64,000 nt of DNA from Latrodectus hesperus (taxonomy: Eukaryota; Arthropoda; Arachnida; Araneae; Theridiidae), in NCBI GenBank assembly GCA_037975125.1, contig CM075862.1, positions 38,821,524 through 38,885,523 on the forward strand, written 5' to 3'. The notes under the pieces are model-generated. The model did no database searches and was not told the DNA's origin. It saw nothing but the letters and a program-made list of their open reading frames with translations. Below are positions 1-15,081 of this stretch, one piece after another. The stretch's first letter is position 1. Every line of letters begins with the position of its first letter. Position numbers and translations under genes: made by a program.

Positions 1-315
1 TATATAACAAGCAAAAAATATTCATGATAAATTCAAAGCAAAAAAATTCTATTAAATTTGTTTAAAAATATGATTTATTTTGAAATAGTCTGTATTAATA
101 GTAAAATAAATGCAATATCATAAGCAATCAATAACTTTTAATTAATTAATATTTCTCTTCCAAATTTGAAAAAAATAAAGACAAATATGAGCATTTTATA
201 GAAATAATTATGATTAAAATTACATGTATTATCATCTCAAACAATAAATAATTTTTGTCAATTATTTTTGGTAACCAGATTTTATTAAAAAATGATTAAA
301 ATTTTAGGAAAAAAT

Positions 316-487
<172 letters not shown>

Positions 488-488
488 C

Positions 489-1350
489 CAGATAATAAAA
501 TGATTAAAATATCAAGGTCATAGTACCTCTTCACGTCTCAAAATCACCCATTGAGTGTTCACAAATTAGTAGTTGGTTGATCCGCCCCTTGCGGCAATAC
601 ATGCTTGAACTCATCGAGGCAAGGAGTGATAAATGTTCCAAATTTCATCCTGCTACACATTCTTCCAGGCATTCATCAGTTGTTCCACAAGATCTGTGAT
701 ATTCTGTGGTGCCTCAATCTGACGGCCTACCATGTCTCAAACATGCTCAATTGGTAAAAGCGATGGTGACCTTGCAGGCCAAGAAAGAGTATCAAAAGCA
801 TAAAAACAAGGCAGACATATGCGAGCGCTATGTGACTTGGAATTATCTTGTGTGAAACTTGCCCCAGGAGGACTTGTCATGAAGGGTAATGCAACCGGCA
901 ATAGGATGGTACCAGCATATATTTGAGCTGTTAAAGATATACGTAGGATGACTTAAGATGAACTGCGTTCAAAACAAATACCACCCAACACCCTTATACC
1001 AGAGGTTATGGTTGAAAGACTTTGTAAGACAAAGGCTGATGGGACAGCTGGCCCCGTCCTCTCTAGACACGAATACGATGGTCATCTCCTTCAAGAAGGA
1101 AACGAAATTCATCGATGAACACATTCATGCCAGTCTGAATGCAGCCATGATGATCAGCTGCAATACTAGTCCAGATGACTCCGCCGATGTTATCTGGTCA
1201 AAGGCAAACATCTTAAGGGCCTTTATGAGCGTAATCCCGTCTCAGATAAGCGCCGTGAAATGGTGGACGGTACAACGTTGGATATAGAGAAGGCTGAATA
1301 AAAAATGCATACCAAATACTCATCACCATCGCAACGCAAACGTCCTTCTT
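489..1350 (-). pseudogene. Tc1-like DNA transposon relic, transposase on - strand
   Basis: Read on the - strand, scattered frames reconstruct about 250 codons of a Tc1/mariner-superfamily DDE transposase. In order they show an HTH-type segment (STISRRLSETGLRSRRPL) near 1240-1290, a first catalytic region (FIDEFRF) near 1110-1130, QDN with the second Asp near 840, a decayed WPARSP..PIEHVWD-like block carrying the third acidic residue near 740-780, and the family-typical C-terminus RVQACIAARGGSTNY followed by TAA at 566-568. Several frameshifts and in-frame stops make it non-functional. The first roughly 90 residues are missing. The element lies between TA tracts at both ends (479-487 and 1356-1384), and an AGCATCAAGAAGGA-type end on the - strand at about 1337-1350 looks like a terminal repeat remnant. 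The 109-codon + strand frame at 958-1287 is a shadow of this gene. Confidence 0.85.
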
Positions 1351-1354
1351 GATG

Positions 1355-1355
<1 letters not shown>

Positions 1356-1384
<29 letters not shown>
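1356..1384. repeat. (TA)n microsatellite
   Basis: A short pure TA array of about 29 bp next to the right edge of the Tc1-like relic. It may be the original TA target expanded by slippage. Confidence 0.95.
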
Positions 1385-1386
<2 letters not shown>

Positions 1387-4300
1387 TTACAATTCTTTCC
1401 TTAAAGTGTTTCATTGTATAACTAGGTATTCTATAAAATTATGTGTTTGATAGTTAAAATATATGAAATACAACACACGAAAATTAAGAAAACGATTCTT
1501 GTTGCCTTTATTAAGTTTGAACGTATTGTAGTTGCTTTGCAATGATATGTGTGTGCGCGCTCTCATTTCATCCTGTTGCTATTATAAGTATAATTTAATT
1601 GGTTTATTTATGTTAGCGTTTAGCATTTTGAAAATATTAGCAATATTAATAATAATTTACCTTATCTGATTTCTTTATTATTTATGAATTAATCATTTTT
1701 AATAGTGATAAATTTTATATTTCAAGAATGTTTTGCTATTGATAACCCTTTATATAATAACTTTTAAATTTTTTTGACTTTAATGATCTATCATTAACTA
1801 TTTAATAAAATTCATAGGTAAAGTATGAAAACTTCCAATTTCACTTGTCTGGTTACTCCATGAAATATCTAATTATATTTTATGAAATAACTGAATTATA
1901 TGCTTTAATATTCTTATGTGTTTCTGAAGAAACTATATTTTCGTATGAAGTTAACAAAAATAAAATTGAAGCAAAACTATTTTTGTCAGCGGTGAAATCA
2001 TTTTGATGGATGTTACGTGCATCGGAAGATGAAAATTTGGTTTTCAAAAGATAGCAGCCATTTCTATCAAGTAAAATTTAGTCAGGCAGACAGTTCAAGT
2101 TGACGTTATGTCACCTTCACACTTTAGAGACAAATGTGGTTAACCACATGAAACGACAGACACTTTGACATTTTTAAGTTGAAAAGGCGTTACAATCAAG
2201 AAAATTGTGTTCATATATTTAAATTTAGCTCAGATATTAAAAATTCAGATAATAATTTATGAAACCATTTTTCACTTACACTAATACATATTATAAATAA
2301 AAATAGGCAAACAAATAGATAAAAAACTTAGGCATATTTACATTTTAATGCAGATACCAACTCTATATATATTTATTTAAAATGTTGTATGATGTAAATA
2401 AATTTCAGAAAAATATAAAATATTAGCTCTTGAATTTATAAATAATATTTAAGTTAAATCAAACTTATTACGGAATGTAAGATTGTTACATTTTTTTAAA
2501 TAAGCAATATCTATCTATCTATACATATATATTGTAGTAATTCTGTAATTATTACAGAACTATCCACAGTAATGTTAGCTTATTATAGGAAACAAGCAAC
2601 TGAAGTTTTCTTTTTTAATAATTAATCTAAAGTGTTATATATTTTGTTGAAATAGCTTCCTTACTATTAATAATAACATATGCTTACAAGAGTGCAGCAT
2701 TATCAAATATCTTTATCTATAATTAACATTTTGTTAAAAATATTCTGTTCTAAGTTAAATTTTTCAATGTACATATTATTGTAAATAGAGAACAGAAAAC
2801 TTTTAGATTTATTTTAAGTTATCAATTTATTATAACAGATAATTTCTTACAATATTTTAAATGTTATGCAAAATACTGCAAGCATCTAAAAATCTACATT
2901 TTAACTTAATATCTAGTCAAGAAATTTCAATTTATCAGCACAAAACTATACGAAAGTAAGCAAATAAAAATTATCATTAAAATGCATTTATAATAAAAAT
3001 TATACTTACAATCTTTCGAAACATTCACCTCTGTATCCATAAAGTAACATTTGAATAAATATTATAAATTTTTAAAAATAAATTCATATAAAACACGTAT
3101 ACATATTTTTAAATATAATTTGTATTTTTTCTTAATTTGAAAGAATAAAATATTTCGATGATAATGCATTATAAATTAACTCCTATTGGTACGCAAGTGA
3201 AAATTCTAGATATTAACCTAATAAAACTGAGTATAATTTAAAATGAATTACAATGGATTTGTATTAGAAAACGTGCCTATTCTTTACTGAATTCATAAAG
3301 TGATGCTGTGTTCGACGCTGTGAATAACACACTAATCTAAACTGTTATAGTTAAATTAAACGTGTCATCAGAAAATAAATCTACTCTGCCTTAATTGTCA
3401 GATAATGCCCCTTAACTATGACATCAGATTTTGGTAATTCGGTTCGTAGTTGCTATTACTAATGATACTTACTCCTAAGCAAAGGATAATAATTTTGTCA
3501 ATTATCTTGTTCGTTAGGCTTAAGAATAAAGTCTCTACTACAAATTTCAATTAGTGTGGCGTGAAAATTAGTGATCAAAGTGACTGCTGAGAGGAAGAAT
3601 TTTCCACTTCCATTGGTGGTGTGTTTCAAGACAGGTGCCCATTTCTTAATTGTGTTTCAATAAAAATAAAATATGCAACAAAGATAAGAATATTTTATCA
3701 TATTGTTGGAAAAAAATAATTTCAAACTATAATATTTGTTTTAAATAATATTATTTTAAAAATTTTATCTATTAGTAAAATATATTTAAATAAATTAGAT
3801 GATAAAATACTGACATTCAAATTAATAGTACATTGTAACAATGTTATATTTTTTTATTTTAAATACTTTATAGTTAAATTTTATACTTTTAAAATAAAAA
3901 TCTCTTATTTATTGAATTAAAAAGAATTTTAGAGTGTTGAAAGTTAAATATTATATCGATACAAAATTTAGATGATGTACTTTAATCAACATAAGGAATT
4001 TTATGTTTCGGATTGTAACAATTAGCATAGCATTATGAATATAAAAAGAAAGTATTTTTGTAATCATAGAAATAATATTTCATGATTTTGTGTTACTTCT
4101 TATGTCAAATTCAGCCAAGATTAGTATCTTACGTATTAATCAATACCTGAGAATATAATACTTACTTTAACAAGATTTTTAATAAGATATATGTGTTGGT
4201 CATATAAAAACGTTTACATTTATTTCGTGATTTCGCTTTTTACAGTCTTACGTTTTCCTTTATTCTCAATTTAATAAATATTTATTATGTGTATATTTAG

Positions 4301-6839
4301 GATATTTTAATCTGTAAAAGTGTCAAATTTTACAAATTAAATGTACAATAGATACAAGGCCTTTGCTTTTATTTTGTCCTAAATAAAAATACATCGAAAA
4401 TAATAAATATTCTTTTATTCATATATAAACTAATATGTTCAATATCGGAACTTTGCATTAAAATTCTTATTATCATACCAAGAAATAAAAGAAAAGATTA
4501 CTGCCTTATTTTCTAGGAAATATTCTCTCTCGTAAATATTTTTCTTTCAAAAGTATTATGAGTAGTAGAAAATAGTAGAGGATTATTATTTATATCAAGT
4601 AAATAAGAAAAAGGAATACCTAAATAGAGTATGAAGTTATCAGAAAATAATTGCACAAAATATCGAAAATATAGTTCCTAATAGTACCATATATGTGTAT
4701 TAGTTTCATCAATCACATATTATGATTTGTAATTTAAAAATATTTTTTTGGATATTTGTTTCTGTTAAGTATTTTATATATAGTTTATAGCTGAATTAAA
4801 ATTTCTATTGTTGAATAACTAAAAATTATTTTACTAATAATATTTTTCATCGTATGAAATCAGTAATTGGATTAATTTATATTATCCAAATATTGATATT
4901 ATAATATTTTTCTAGTCAATTAATAAATATAGATTTCTAATTGAATTGTTAATTACAATTTGCAATTTATATGTCATCATTGTTGTCAGCAATAAAAATT
5001 TAAATTTTAAAATTTAATCATGGAAATATTAAGATTAATCTTAATTTGTGTTCCTAAAAACCCGAAAAGAAAGCATAAAGTGAGAATTGGCTTATGTGTA
5101 TTCTATATTATTATATTTTAATGAATGCTCTATATGGTATATGTATTATTAAATGATCATTAGATATGGATGGAATTAATTTTATTCATATTAATACATT
5201 ACTTAATATCGATCTTTTTCATAATACTTTTAATATTATGTTTTATAATCAAAACAGTCGTATTATTAAATAAAATAAACGCAAACTTAAAAAAAAACTA
5301 ATTTCATAGACAAGAATAAAATAATGAAAACACAGCCTTCTTTAGCTTTCTATAGAAATATGATAGGTTTTTATTCTGTTCAACTAGAAATAACGTTCAA
5401 AACAAAAATTAAGCCCATTTTTACTTACATAAACTTTTATTTGTTAAAAAGATAAAAATATTTACAATATTTTTATCGTTTCTTTAACATCAACTTACTT
5501 TTAAGCCCAATCATGCAGAAAATAATTTTTTAATGTTGTAAGCATACAGTTTCAAAAAAATGTCGTGATTAGAATGATTTAGCTGTATGACACAAAATTA
5601 TAATTAAAAAATGTTAAGAAAATTATTAATATCTAATAATGAAAAAAACATTTTAGTCTAAAGAGAATTCGTATGATAAAAATTTTTCTAATCGTCTTAA
5701 GGTGTGTAGGAAATAAAGAAGTTAGTTTTATTAAAATTGAAAAACATGAATGTAGTTAAGATGCTAGTGATGTAAATGATTGAATTTTCGTGCATAATTT
5801 TTTTGCTTTCGAAATATTTATTGTTTGACTTTATTTGAGAACATTGTGAAACATTGAAAAGCAATAAAGTATCCCCGTAACTTTATAAATTGAATAATTT
5901 ATTTAGCGTACTATCAAAGTAAGTAAAAATTTTTAATGGTCTTTTTTCAATAAGTTTCACAATTTTTTAAAAATTATATCACAAATTAAGTTTTTAAAAT
6001 ATTTACTTTATTAATGGTTTTCGTTAACATGGCATTATACTTAAGCATTCAAATATCAAAGAAGCGCTACCTCTAGTCGAATCTGAGAAGTCCATGTCGA
6101 AAACACTAAAAGGGCAGAGAAGGATATTGTTATTAATTTCCACCTTCATATCAACTTCACACTTTCAACGGAACATTGAGTAAATTACTATTATTTAAAT
6201 ATTATTAGGTTGTGTAAGTTGTTAAGTATACATAATACTCCAAGTAAATTGAATTATTACAAATTCATTTGAGTGAATGTGCTTTATTAAGAGCAAATTT
6301 TTACTCATTTAATTGTATTTTAGTCTTACAACTACAATTTTTCCAAACACATATATAAAAAGAAGCTATTCTTATCAATTAAAGATGTATACGAAATAAA
6401 GGTGAAGGAAAAAAGCCTTAATTCTCAAACAAATTCAATAGATAAATTATGTGTATTTTATTTGCATTAAAGATAGAATTGTTAATGAATTCTTTTGGAT
6501 GCTAAATTTTTATCTGCATGGTAAATCCAGTGAATAGTTATAGGCTATAATTTTTAAAGTACATAGTTGATGACAAATCCAGAGAATATGCCAACATTTA
6601 AAGTACGAATTAAAGTCTGTAATACCTTGTGCCAGCTGTGTGAATTCCAGTTATTCGATGGTTCATCATCAGCGTAACTCATATATAATCAGATATAACC
6701 ACAAGTATTCACAACAATCTGAATCTAGAAAAATTTCTGAATATAAACAGCACTCTAAACTTGATGTAAATGTACGATGAAATACTGTTCTTTAGTTTAT
6801 ACAAAACTGATTATATCTATTTTATCTAATGATAATAAA
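1385..6839. other. AT-rich non-coding DNA, no gene seen
   Basis: No reading frame with recognisable protein content and no identifiable element was seen on either strand. Slightly GC-richer patches occur at about 1985-2190, 3270-3640 and 6060-6180 without a recognisable product. A 16 bp perfect palindrome (ATGTGGTTAACCACAT) lies at 2134-2149. A short ATCT tandem occurs near 2509-2522. Confidence 0.6.
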
Positions 6840-7140
6840 TTTTCACATCACAGATACCGAATAACCCAGGTTGCTAAATTTTCAATATTTGGGGATAAAG
6901 AAATGTTGCCAAGATGACGTATTTTGACGTGCGCGATGACGTTTATACTACGTCATGTCAAAATGAAATTTTCTACATAATTCTTATAGGTCTCTATATC
7001 TACGATATAATAAAACTAGGTTGCAAGATACATAAAAAAATCCGCCAAAAATCACTAAACTCAAAATTTGGCATCTTGGATTATACGGCATCCGTGCCAG
7101 TTTCCGCCTATCTAGTTGTCAGTGTCCCATCTTTTTAAAA
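6840..7140. promoter_or_regulatory. GC-richer island with four TGACGT (CRE-type) sites
   Basis: Within this patch TGACGT occurs at 6915-6920, 6925-6930 and 6937-6942, and its reverse complement ACGTCA at 6950-6955. This is the core of the ATF/CREB response element. Start-to-start spacings of 10, 12 and 13 bp are close to one helical turn. A 74-codon frame at 6914-7138 overlaps the cluster but resembles no protein I know and is probably chance. The patch could also be part of an unrecognised repeat. A regulatory role is inferred only from motif density. Confidence 0.3.
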
Positions 7141-9321
<2,181 letters not shown>

Positions 9322-11144
9322 TGTTGTTTAAGAAATTTCATCAAAATTTTGTACTTTTTTGGAAAATACGTAGCTATAAAAGTAATGCTTATAGAAGTCA
9401 CACAAGGGTTTGTTTTACATCATTGTTTAAATTCACAGTTTAACAAAATTAATATAAATTCTATAATGGTCTTTTTAAAAAACTTTTTGACGAACTTTGA
9501 TTTTGTAAAAGTTAAAAAAGTAAAAATATCCCATTCGATATCATTGCATTTGTGATGACGGTATAAATCCGTAAATGGCTCCATGTGCTTGTGAGAATGT
9601 GTTTTCGTGAGAATGAATTTGTGAGCCAATATTTGCAGAAGATCCATGTGTAACTTTGTTATTACTTGATGTATATTATATAAATAAATAATATTGTTAA
9701 GCTTTAAATAATTAATAATATTGTAAGCTTTAAATGTTAGTATGTCATATACTAGCATTTAAAGCTTTACCCATTAAAATATTCTTTATGTTAAAATACA
9801 GAAAATTTGACTTCTATAGAAATGATATGTTATTATTAATATAATGAATAAATTTCCTTTTAGATCTACACGTACAAATATAAATACCCGATTAAGGTAA
9901 GTTTTATTGCATTGTATTTATCAAAAATTGGCCAATTTTCTTGCACGTTAAGCAGTTGTAAATTTTAGTTTCAGCGTCAAAAAGAAGACTAAAGAAATTC
10001 TACTAAGTAATCTTGGTAATTAATCAATTTTAATTTTTATTAAAAAGCAGTTTATAATTGATATCTGAAGTTATTGCTAAAAATAATGTTTTAGAAAAAT
10101 TGAGTTGAAAATTAATTTCTCCTAATATTTTCGACATTTTAAGTAAACCTGTAGTAGAAAAAAATCATCAAAAATTATTAATGTAACTTCCTTATATGTA
10201 GATATAATTTCATATTAAAAATTTTATATGAATAAAATAATTAATTTTGTTTCTTAAGGGATTTATTGAGTTTTCTTTAAAAATTAATATGAGCAATTAT
10301 ACGTAATTATATCATTCCTTGTACGTAAATTTATCTTGAATTAAAATTATCTTATTACTAAGTCCTGTAATTTGAATTTAAAATATGTGACCTGTTTATA
10401 ATGAAATACATTATGACATTACATTATGATATTTATTAAGAAGCTGTTTATAATGAAATACAAAATTTTACCTATATATTTCATTAAACCAAGTTAAAAC
10501 TTTCATTTATGATATAATTCACTCAACAACTTTTAAAACACAAACTATAAGACATTTGTTTACAAAAATCGTTTATAATCTAAGTATTGATTTAGATAAC
10601 ACAGTACAAAGCTTAATATTTACTTAATGTTAACAAAAAAAACGTATGGAAAATCTTAATTAACTAGTTAATAAATATTTATTGCGAATAAATATATGTA
10701 CCTATTAATTAGTGATTTTAAATAGATATTTATTAAGAAGCTATTTTAAATTAATTAACTTGAAAAATGAATTATTAATCCATTTAAACAATATATTTTT
10801 AAAACTGAACACACACTTGATTTATAAGATTGTTTCTTGTAACTTAATCAATATGAATGAAAATTTCGGAATAAATTGTCTTCACTATTTAACGGAAAAT
10901 GTTGACACAATCTCTTAAATCAAGAGAAATTGACTCGATTCAGAATTGAATAATCAGGAACAATATTATTCATTATGCAAAATATTAAAATTGATAAAAA
11001 AGCTTCTGTATCTTCTGTATTGTATGTTTCAGTTTTTTATTATACATCTCTTGTTGCATAAAATATTAAAATTTAAAAAAACTGATTTTAAGAAATGTAA
11101 CATCACTGGCAAATTTTTTTATTATTAAATTATAAATACAATTG
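9322..11144. other. AT-rich non-coding DNA with a hairpin and short duplications
   Basis: No gene is recognisable. The stretch contains a 19 bp hairpin (listed separately) and short direct repeats: CTGTTTATAATGAAATACA occurs at about 10392 and 10444, and ATTTATTAAGAAGCT at about 10431 and again near 10728. The 60-68 codon frames at 10712-10918 and 10946-11128 have the composition of random AT-rich DNA. Confidence 0.55.
9725..9767. repeat. 19 bp inverted repeat (hairpin) with 5 nt loop
   Basis: The left arm at 9725-9743 and the right arm at 9749-9767 are reverse complements with a single mismatch, separated by GTCAT. The left arm starts AAGCTTTAAATG, a motif that also appears in a partial tandem copy just upstream near 9699-9708. 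It could be the remnant of a small foldback or MITE. Confidence 0.7.
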
Positions 11145-11730
11145 TACCGCGTTTCGAAGCTCAAGTTGGTTGAGCGTCCATAAAACCCTCGCTTAAAAAT
11201 CAATTTTAACTTTATTTTTCAACTCATGCCCAAGACTTCATTTTCACTGATAAAAATCTTATGCACAGCAAAGCATTAAACCTTTTTTCCATAGGAAATT
11301 CAACAAGATACAGGAAACTACAGCTCTAGAAATCACAATTACACAACTGAACAGTAATACAACAGTAGTCCACAGTAATACAATTCAGCTAACACAACAG
11401 GAAACTGATTCCAATCACAGAAATATCTAATACCCTAGACAGATAACAGCTTCTCTACACTAAAATATCAGTCAAGTAACTAACTAGAAGTCTTCCCTAA
11501 CTCAACTTCTTCTCTCCCTCTTCTATGCCCGGCGGTGGTATACATAATTGACTTGGCGTGAAAATCTAAGAGCATTGTCAAGTTTCTGGAAGGTTCTAGA
11601 GTATCTCGCTTAGTGTTGGTCCAAGAGTTTAGGTAATGGAGTTCTCCAAAAATATCTGTCGATCACCAAAGGTCAAAAATAATTTCGCAAAAAGGTCACC
11701 AAATCATTTAGAAATGCCGTTTTTAACGTA
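11145..11730 (-). repeat. Possible degenerate LTR or other retroelement fragment
   Basis: A compositionally distinct, less AT-rich block is bounded by ordinary AT-rich DNA. Read on the - strand it resembles an LTR in layout: a GC-richer promoter-like stretch with GTATACC and CCGCCGGGC, a purine-rich segment (AGAGGGAGAGAAGAAG), then a long T-rich tail. There are no adjacent gag or pol frames, no second copy in the window and no clear TG..CA ends, so the assignment is tentative. It could equally be another interspersed repeat. Confidence 0.3.
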
Positions 11731-14700
11731 GAATACACCTAAACTGCTCAATTTTTATACAAAATCAAAGTACTTCAAATTTGTCTGACATTTTTTAAGA
11801 CAAATAGAATATCTGCAATTAATATTTTTCATTTTCCAAAAAGGAAAGCATTTTATCATTATTTAATAATTGGCAAAATCAACGTGCAATAATCCAAGAA
11901 ATAATTTAGTAAAGTAGTAATAATCAAGTAAACTTTTGAATTTAGAATATTTTATTCCATAAATATATAAGTCTTTTCAAAAGAATATAGATTTATTCTG
12001 GTCACATTCAATATTAACACGTGTTACACTAGGGCATAAAATTTTTTTTTTCAAATAATATGTATAACATTTTTTTTTAAAAAAGTCTTTTTTCTGAAAT
12101 TGAAACTATATATATTATTATTAAAATATTTCAGTATTACATACCAGATTGATTTAATATAAAGTTGAATTATACGTAGAATTTCCCTTTTCATATTCAG
12201 TTTAACATGAGTTGATTTATTTTAGTAAAACTTTATAAAATGTTATTGTTTTAAATTCAATGTTGTAGAGGTTAAATCAATTTTGTAATTTTTTTCCTGT
12301 GTGTGAAGAATGAATCGGTAATTTTGCAATCTTTTGTAGCTTCTCAGGCATGCTTATTTTTCTGTAAATTGAAACATAAGTTTTAATGGTAAAAGTTGTT
12401 CATCAACGTATGTTTCATTACCAATATTTCAGAATATTACATTTTCCTTTGAACAACTTAAAAGAGAAAACTTGTAAAAATAAGAATATACATTTTGAAA
12501 ATTCTATGCATGTTAAAAGTACTTTGCCAGTCATGTGGAATTTGTTTTAAGCCTTTGTGATCGAATTTATAATACACGATACACTAACAAATTCCATTAA
12601 AATGTTTTGACCAAGAATAATTTTGAATTAAAAGAAGCATTGTGTGTGTCTTTTACCCAAATAATAATTACTGTTTTCAATGCTTTATGAATTAATAATG
12701 TTTCAGATAGAAATATTTTAGAAATTACATACAGAAATTATACAGAAATTTTTTTAGACATTTAATTAATTCGCTTTTCTATTTTTGTCTATTTGAATGC
12801 ATGTAAATTAACAAGTATACATTTTTATTTTAATAAGGTCTTTTAGTTTTTCATAATAATAATTATTATTATTGATTTTTTAAAGAGTGAAAATAAATGC
12901 AATATAAGACCTAAAGAAAGCCGAAAAAAGCGTAATTTACTAATGTATCCAAATTGAAATTAATACTTAGGTGACTGCAGACAAAGAAGGATTTTTTTTA
13001 AGTATTCCTTTGATAAATTTAACTAAGGACAAAAACATTAGTAAATTTATAATGAGATATTTATCACTTCACAATTAGACATTACAATTTTATTGTGCTC
13101 TACAATCGACAGCTTAAGTGAAATTAATATTTGCAGTTTTGCAAAAATTTTATTTAATTAATTGCTCTGAAAAATTAAATAAGTTATTTAATTTAATTTT
13201 CCCCTTTCTTTCTAAAACATTCTTCTGTTCATATTTTTAGATTGAGGTATTATCCTGTATCTTAATATTTTTTCAAGATAAATCACTGTCAAATCTGCAC
13301 AATCACTTACAACACCTCAAGATAGATGTTTTAGAGTTTATTTTTAGATTTATTAAATAGCAATCTTCAAGTCAAAAAGCATGGCCTTATGGAATCCAAG
13401 AATTATTTCCTTATATATTGCCTCACATTTTCTTTACAATAACATTTTTTATATAATAAGCTTGTCATTTTCCTTATATGACAATCATCACGCGTTTAGA
13501 GCGATAATTTGTTTAGTTTCATGAATTTGAGAAATGATGTAAAATTTAAAATACTTATTATTTATTAGTTTATTTACATGCTTATTTCTGATAAATACTT
13601 ATTAACCAGTGACGTTTATTTATCATCATAAATCAATAACATTATTTTAATTATTTTATAATGTTTAACATAAATGAAATGATTAATTATTTGATGATAA
13701 AAAGATAATATCTGCATATAACCCCACCCTTTGTTATCGATAATGTATAGAAATAAATTTCACATGTGTATAAAAATGGATACAGACAGAATACAAGCGT
13801 TGAAATATTTTGTGATATTAAGTTACATGTATTTAAAAAGGGGAGCTACAAAATTATTGAATTTCCTAAAAAATGTATTTAGCTCTTCGTACTAAACAAA
13901 TTATGCTGTGAGAAATTATGTAGAATTAATTATTTATTATTATAAAACTGAAATCGAAACACTGGCTATAGATATATGAATTTCCATTAAAAATTATAGA
14001 TAAAATGAAAATTTAATTTATGAGTAATTAAAAATTGTACAAGAATCAATAGTTAACTATAAAGAAAATGTTGTTCATTTCTCTTTTATTAATAAACCAC
14101 ATGTAGAAAAATTATGAGTGTAAACATAAATTAATTTTGAGGACAGCTCTTATTAACAGTATTAATTATTGAAGAAACTCAGTTAATAACTGAACATCCT
14201 TTGTTTTTGTCTTAAGGTTATTATTAAGTCATTTAAGAAGAAATGACTTTCTTTTGATTTTATATTTTCTTTGACTATCTATTCCTATTTTGAGGTATAA
14301 ACAAGTTTTACTTTCATGCATTTTGAAGATTTTCCAGTTTTACTGCATGATGCAAGCTAATCAAATTGTTCAATGATTAAATTATTTGTATCTGTGATAA
14401 CAAAAATATTTGAATACAAATAATAGATTATTGGCCAACATTGCTTGGTTTTATAACCTTTTCATGATTATGCCCATTAATCAAAGCAATGCAAATCAAC
14501 AAGCTTTCTTGGAAGACTAATCTTAAGATTCTTCATCTCTATTCATCCGTGGAGAAATTATCTCGAATTCTTATTCTTTGTGCATAAGAAATTTTTTGAA
14601 TCATAAAAGGGAATTCTTGTTCAGATTTTTTTTATGAAATTCGGAGTTGTTAATATTTTAATATATTCATCGCTTAAATTTATGCCAGATTATTCCCCTT

Positions 14701-14899
14701 GATAAACGCTTAAAAAATTAAAAATTTTTAAAAATATATTTGAATAATTTTGGTAACAAGCCAAATTTAAAGATTTGAATCATTGTTTCAATTAAAACAT
14801 ATATAATATTTATTAATGATTTGTTTTTGTACTGTGGTGTGCTGCTCCACTTTTTTTTCCAACTGAACCATGTTTCAGTATGGAGTCCATACTTCTTCA
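11731..14899. other. AT-rich non-coding DNA, no gene seen
   Basis: I see no coding content and no recognisable element. The only frame of note (14718-14909, - strand, 63 codons) runs into the SINE that follows and has no family resemblance. Confidence 0.6.
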
Positions 14900-14902
14900 G
14901 TA

Positions 14903-15081
14903 CACACATGCCATAGGTACCCGTTTATAGGGTAGGCAAACATTCACATCCCATTCATACAAACAAAGGGCAAAGATAGGATAGATAAAGAGAGAACATA
15001 CAACTATACCCGAACTGGGATTCGAACCCAGGACTTCCCTATCCTCAGTCAAGCACTCTGACCACTACACAGGGTGGGCAG
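14903..15081 (-). mobile_element. tRNA-derived SINE (family B), - strand
   Basis: On the - strand the head begins near 15081 with a tRNA-like segment. It has an A-box-like stretch with GTGGTCAGAGTG and a near-perfect B box GGTTCGAATCCC (reverse complement at 15017-15028). The body continues as an AAAGGACAAAG-like tract and GGTAGGC-type sequence to about 14903. The same arrangement is present on the + strand at 22842-23024, so the two are diverged copies of one family. Loss of tRNA cloverleaf pairing and the non-tRNA body argue against a functional tRNA gene. Confidence 0.75.

Noticed and set aside
958..1287. 109-codon + strand frame
   Set aside because: It is antisense to the Tc1-like transposase motifs on the - strand.
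6914..7138. 74-codon frame over the CRE cluster
   Set aside because: No family resemblance; probably chance in a slightly GC-richer patch.
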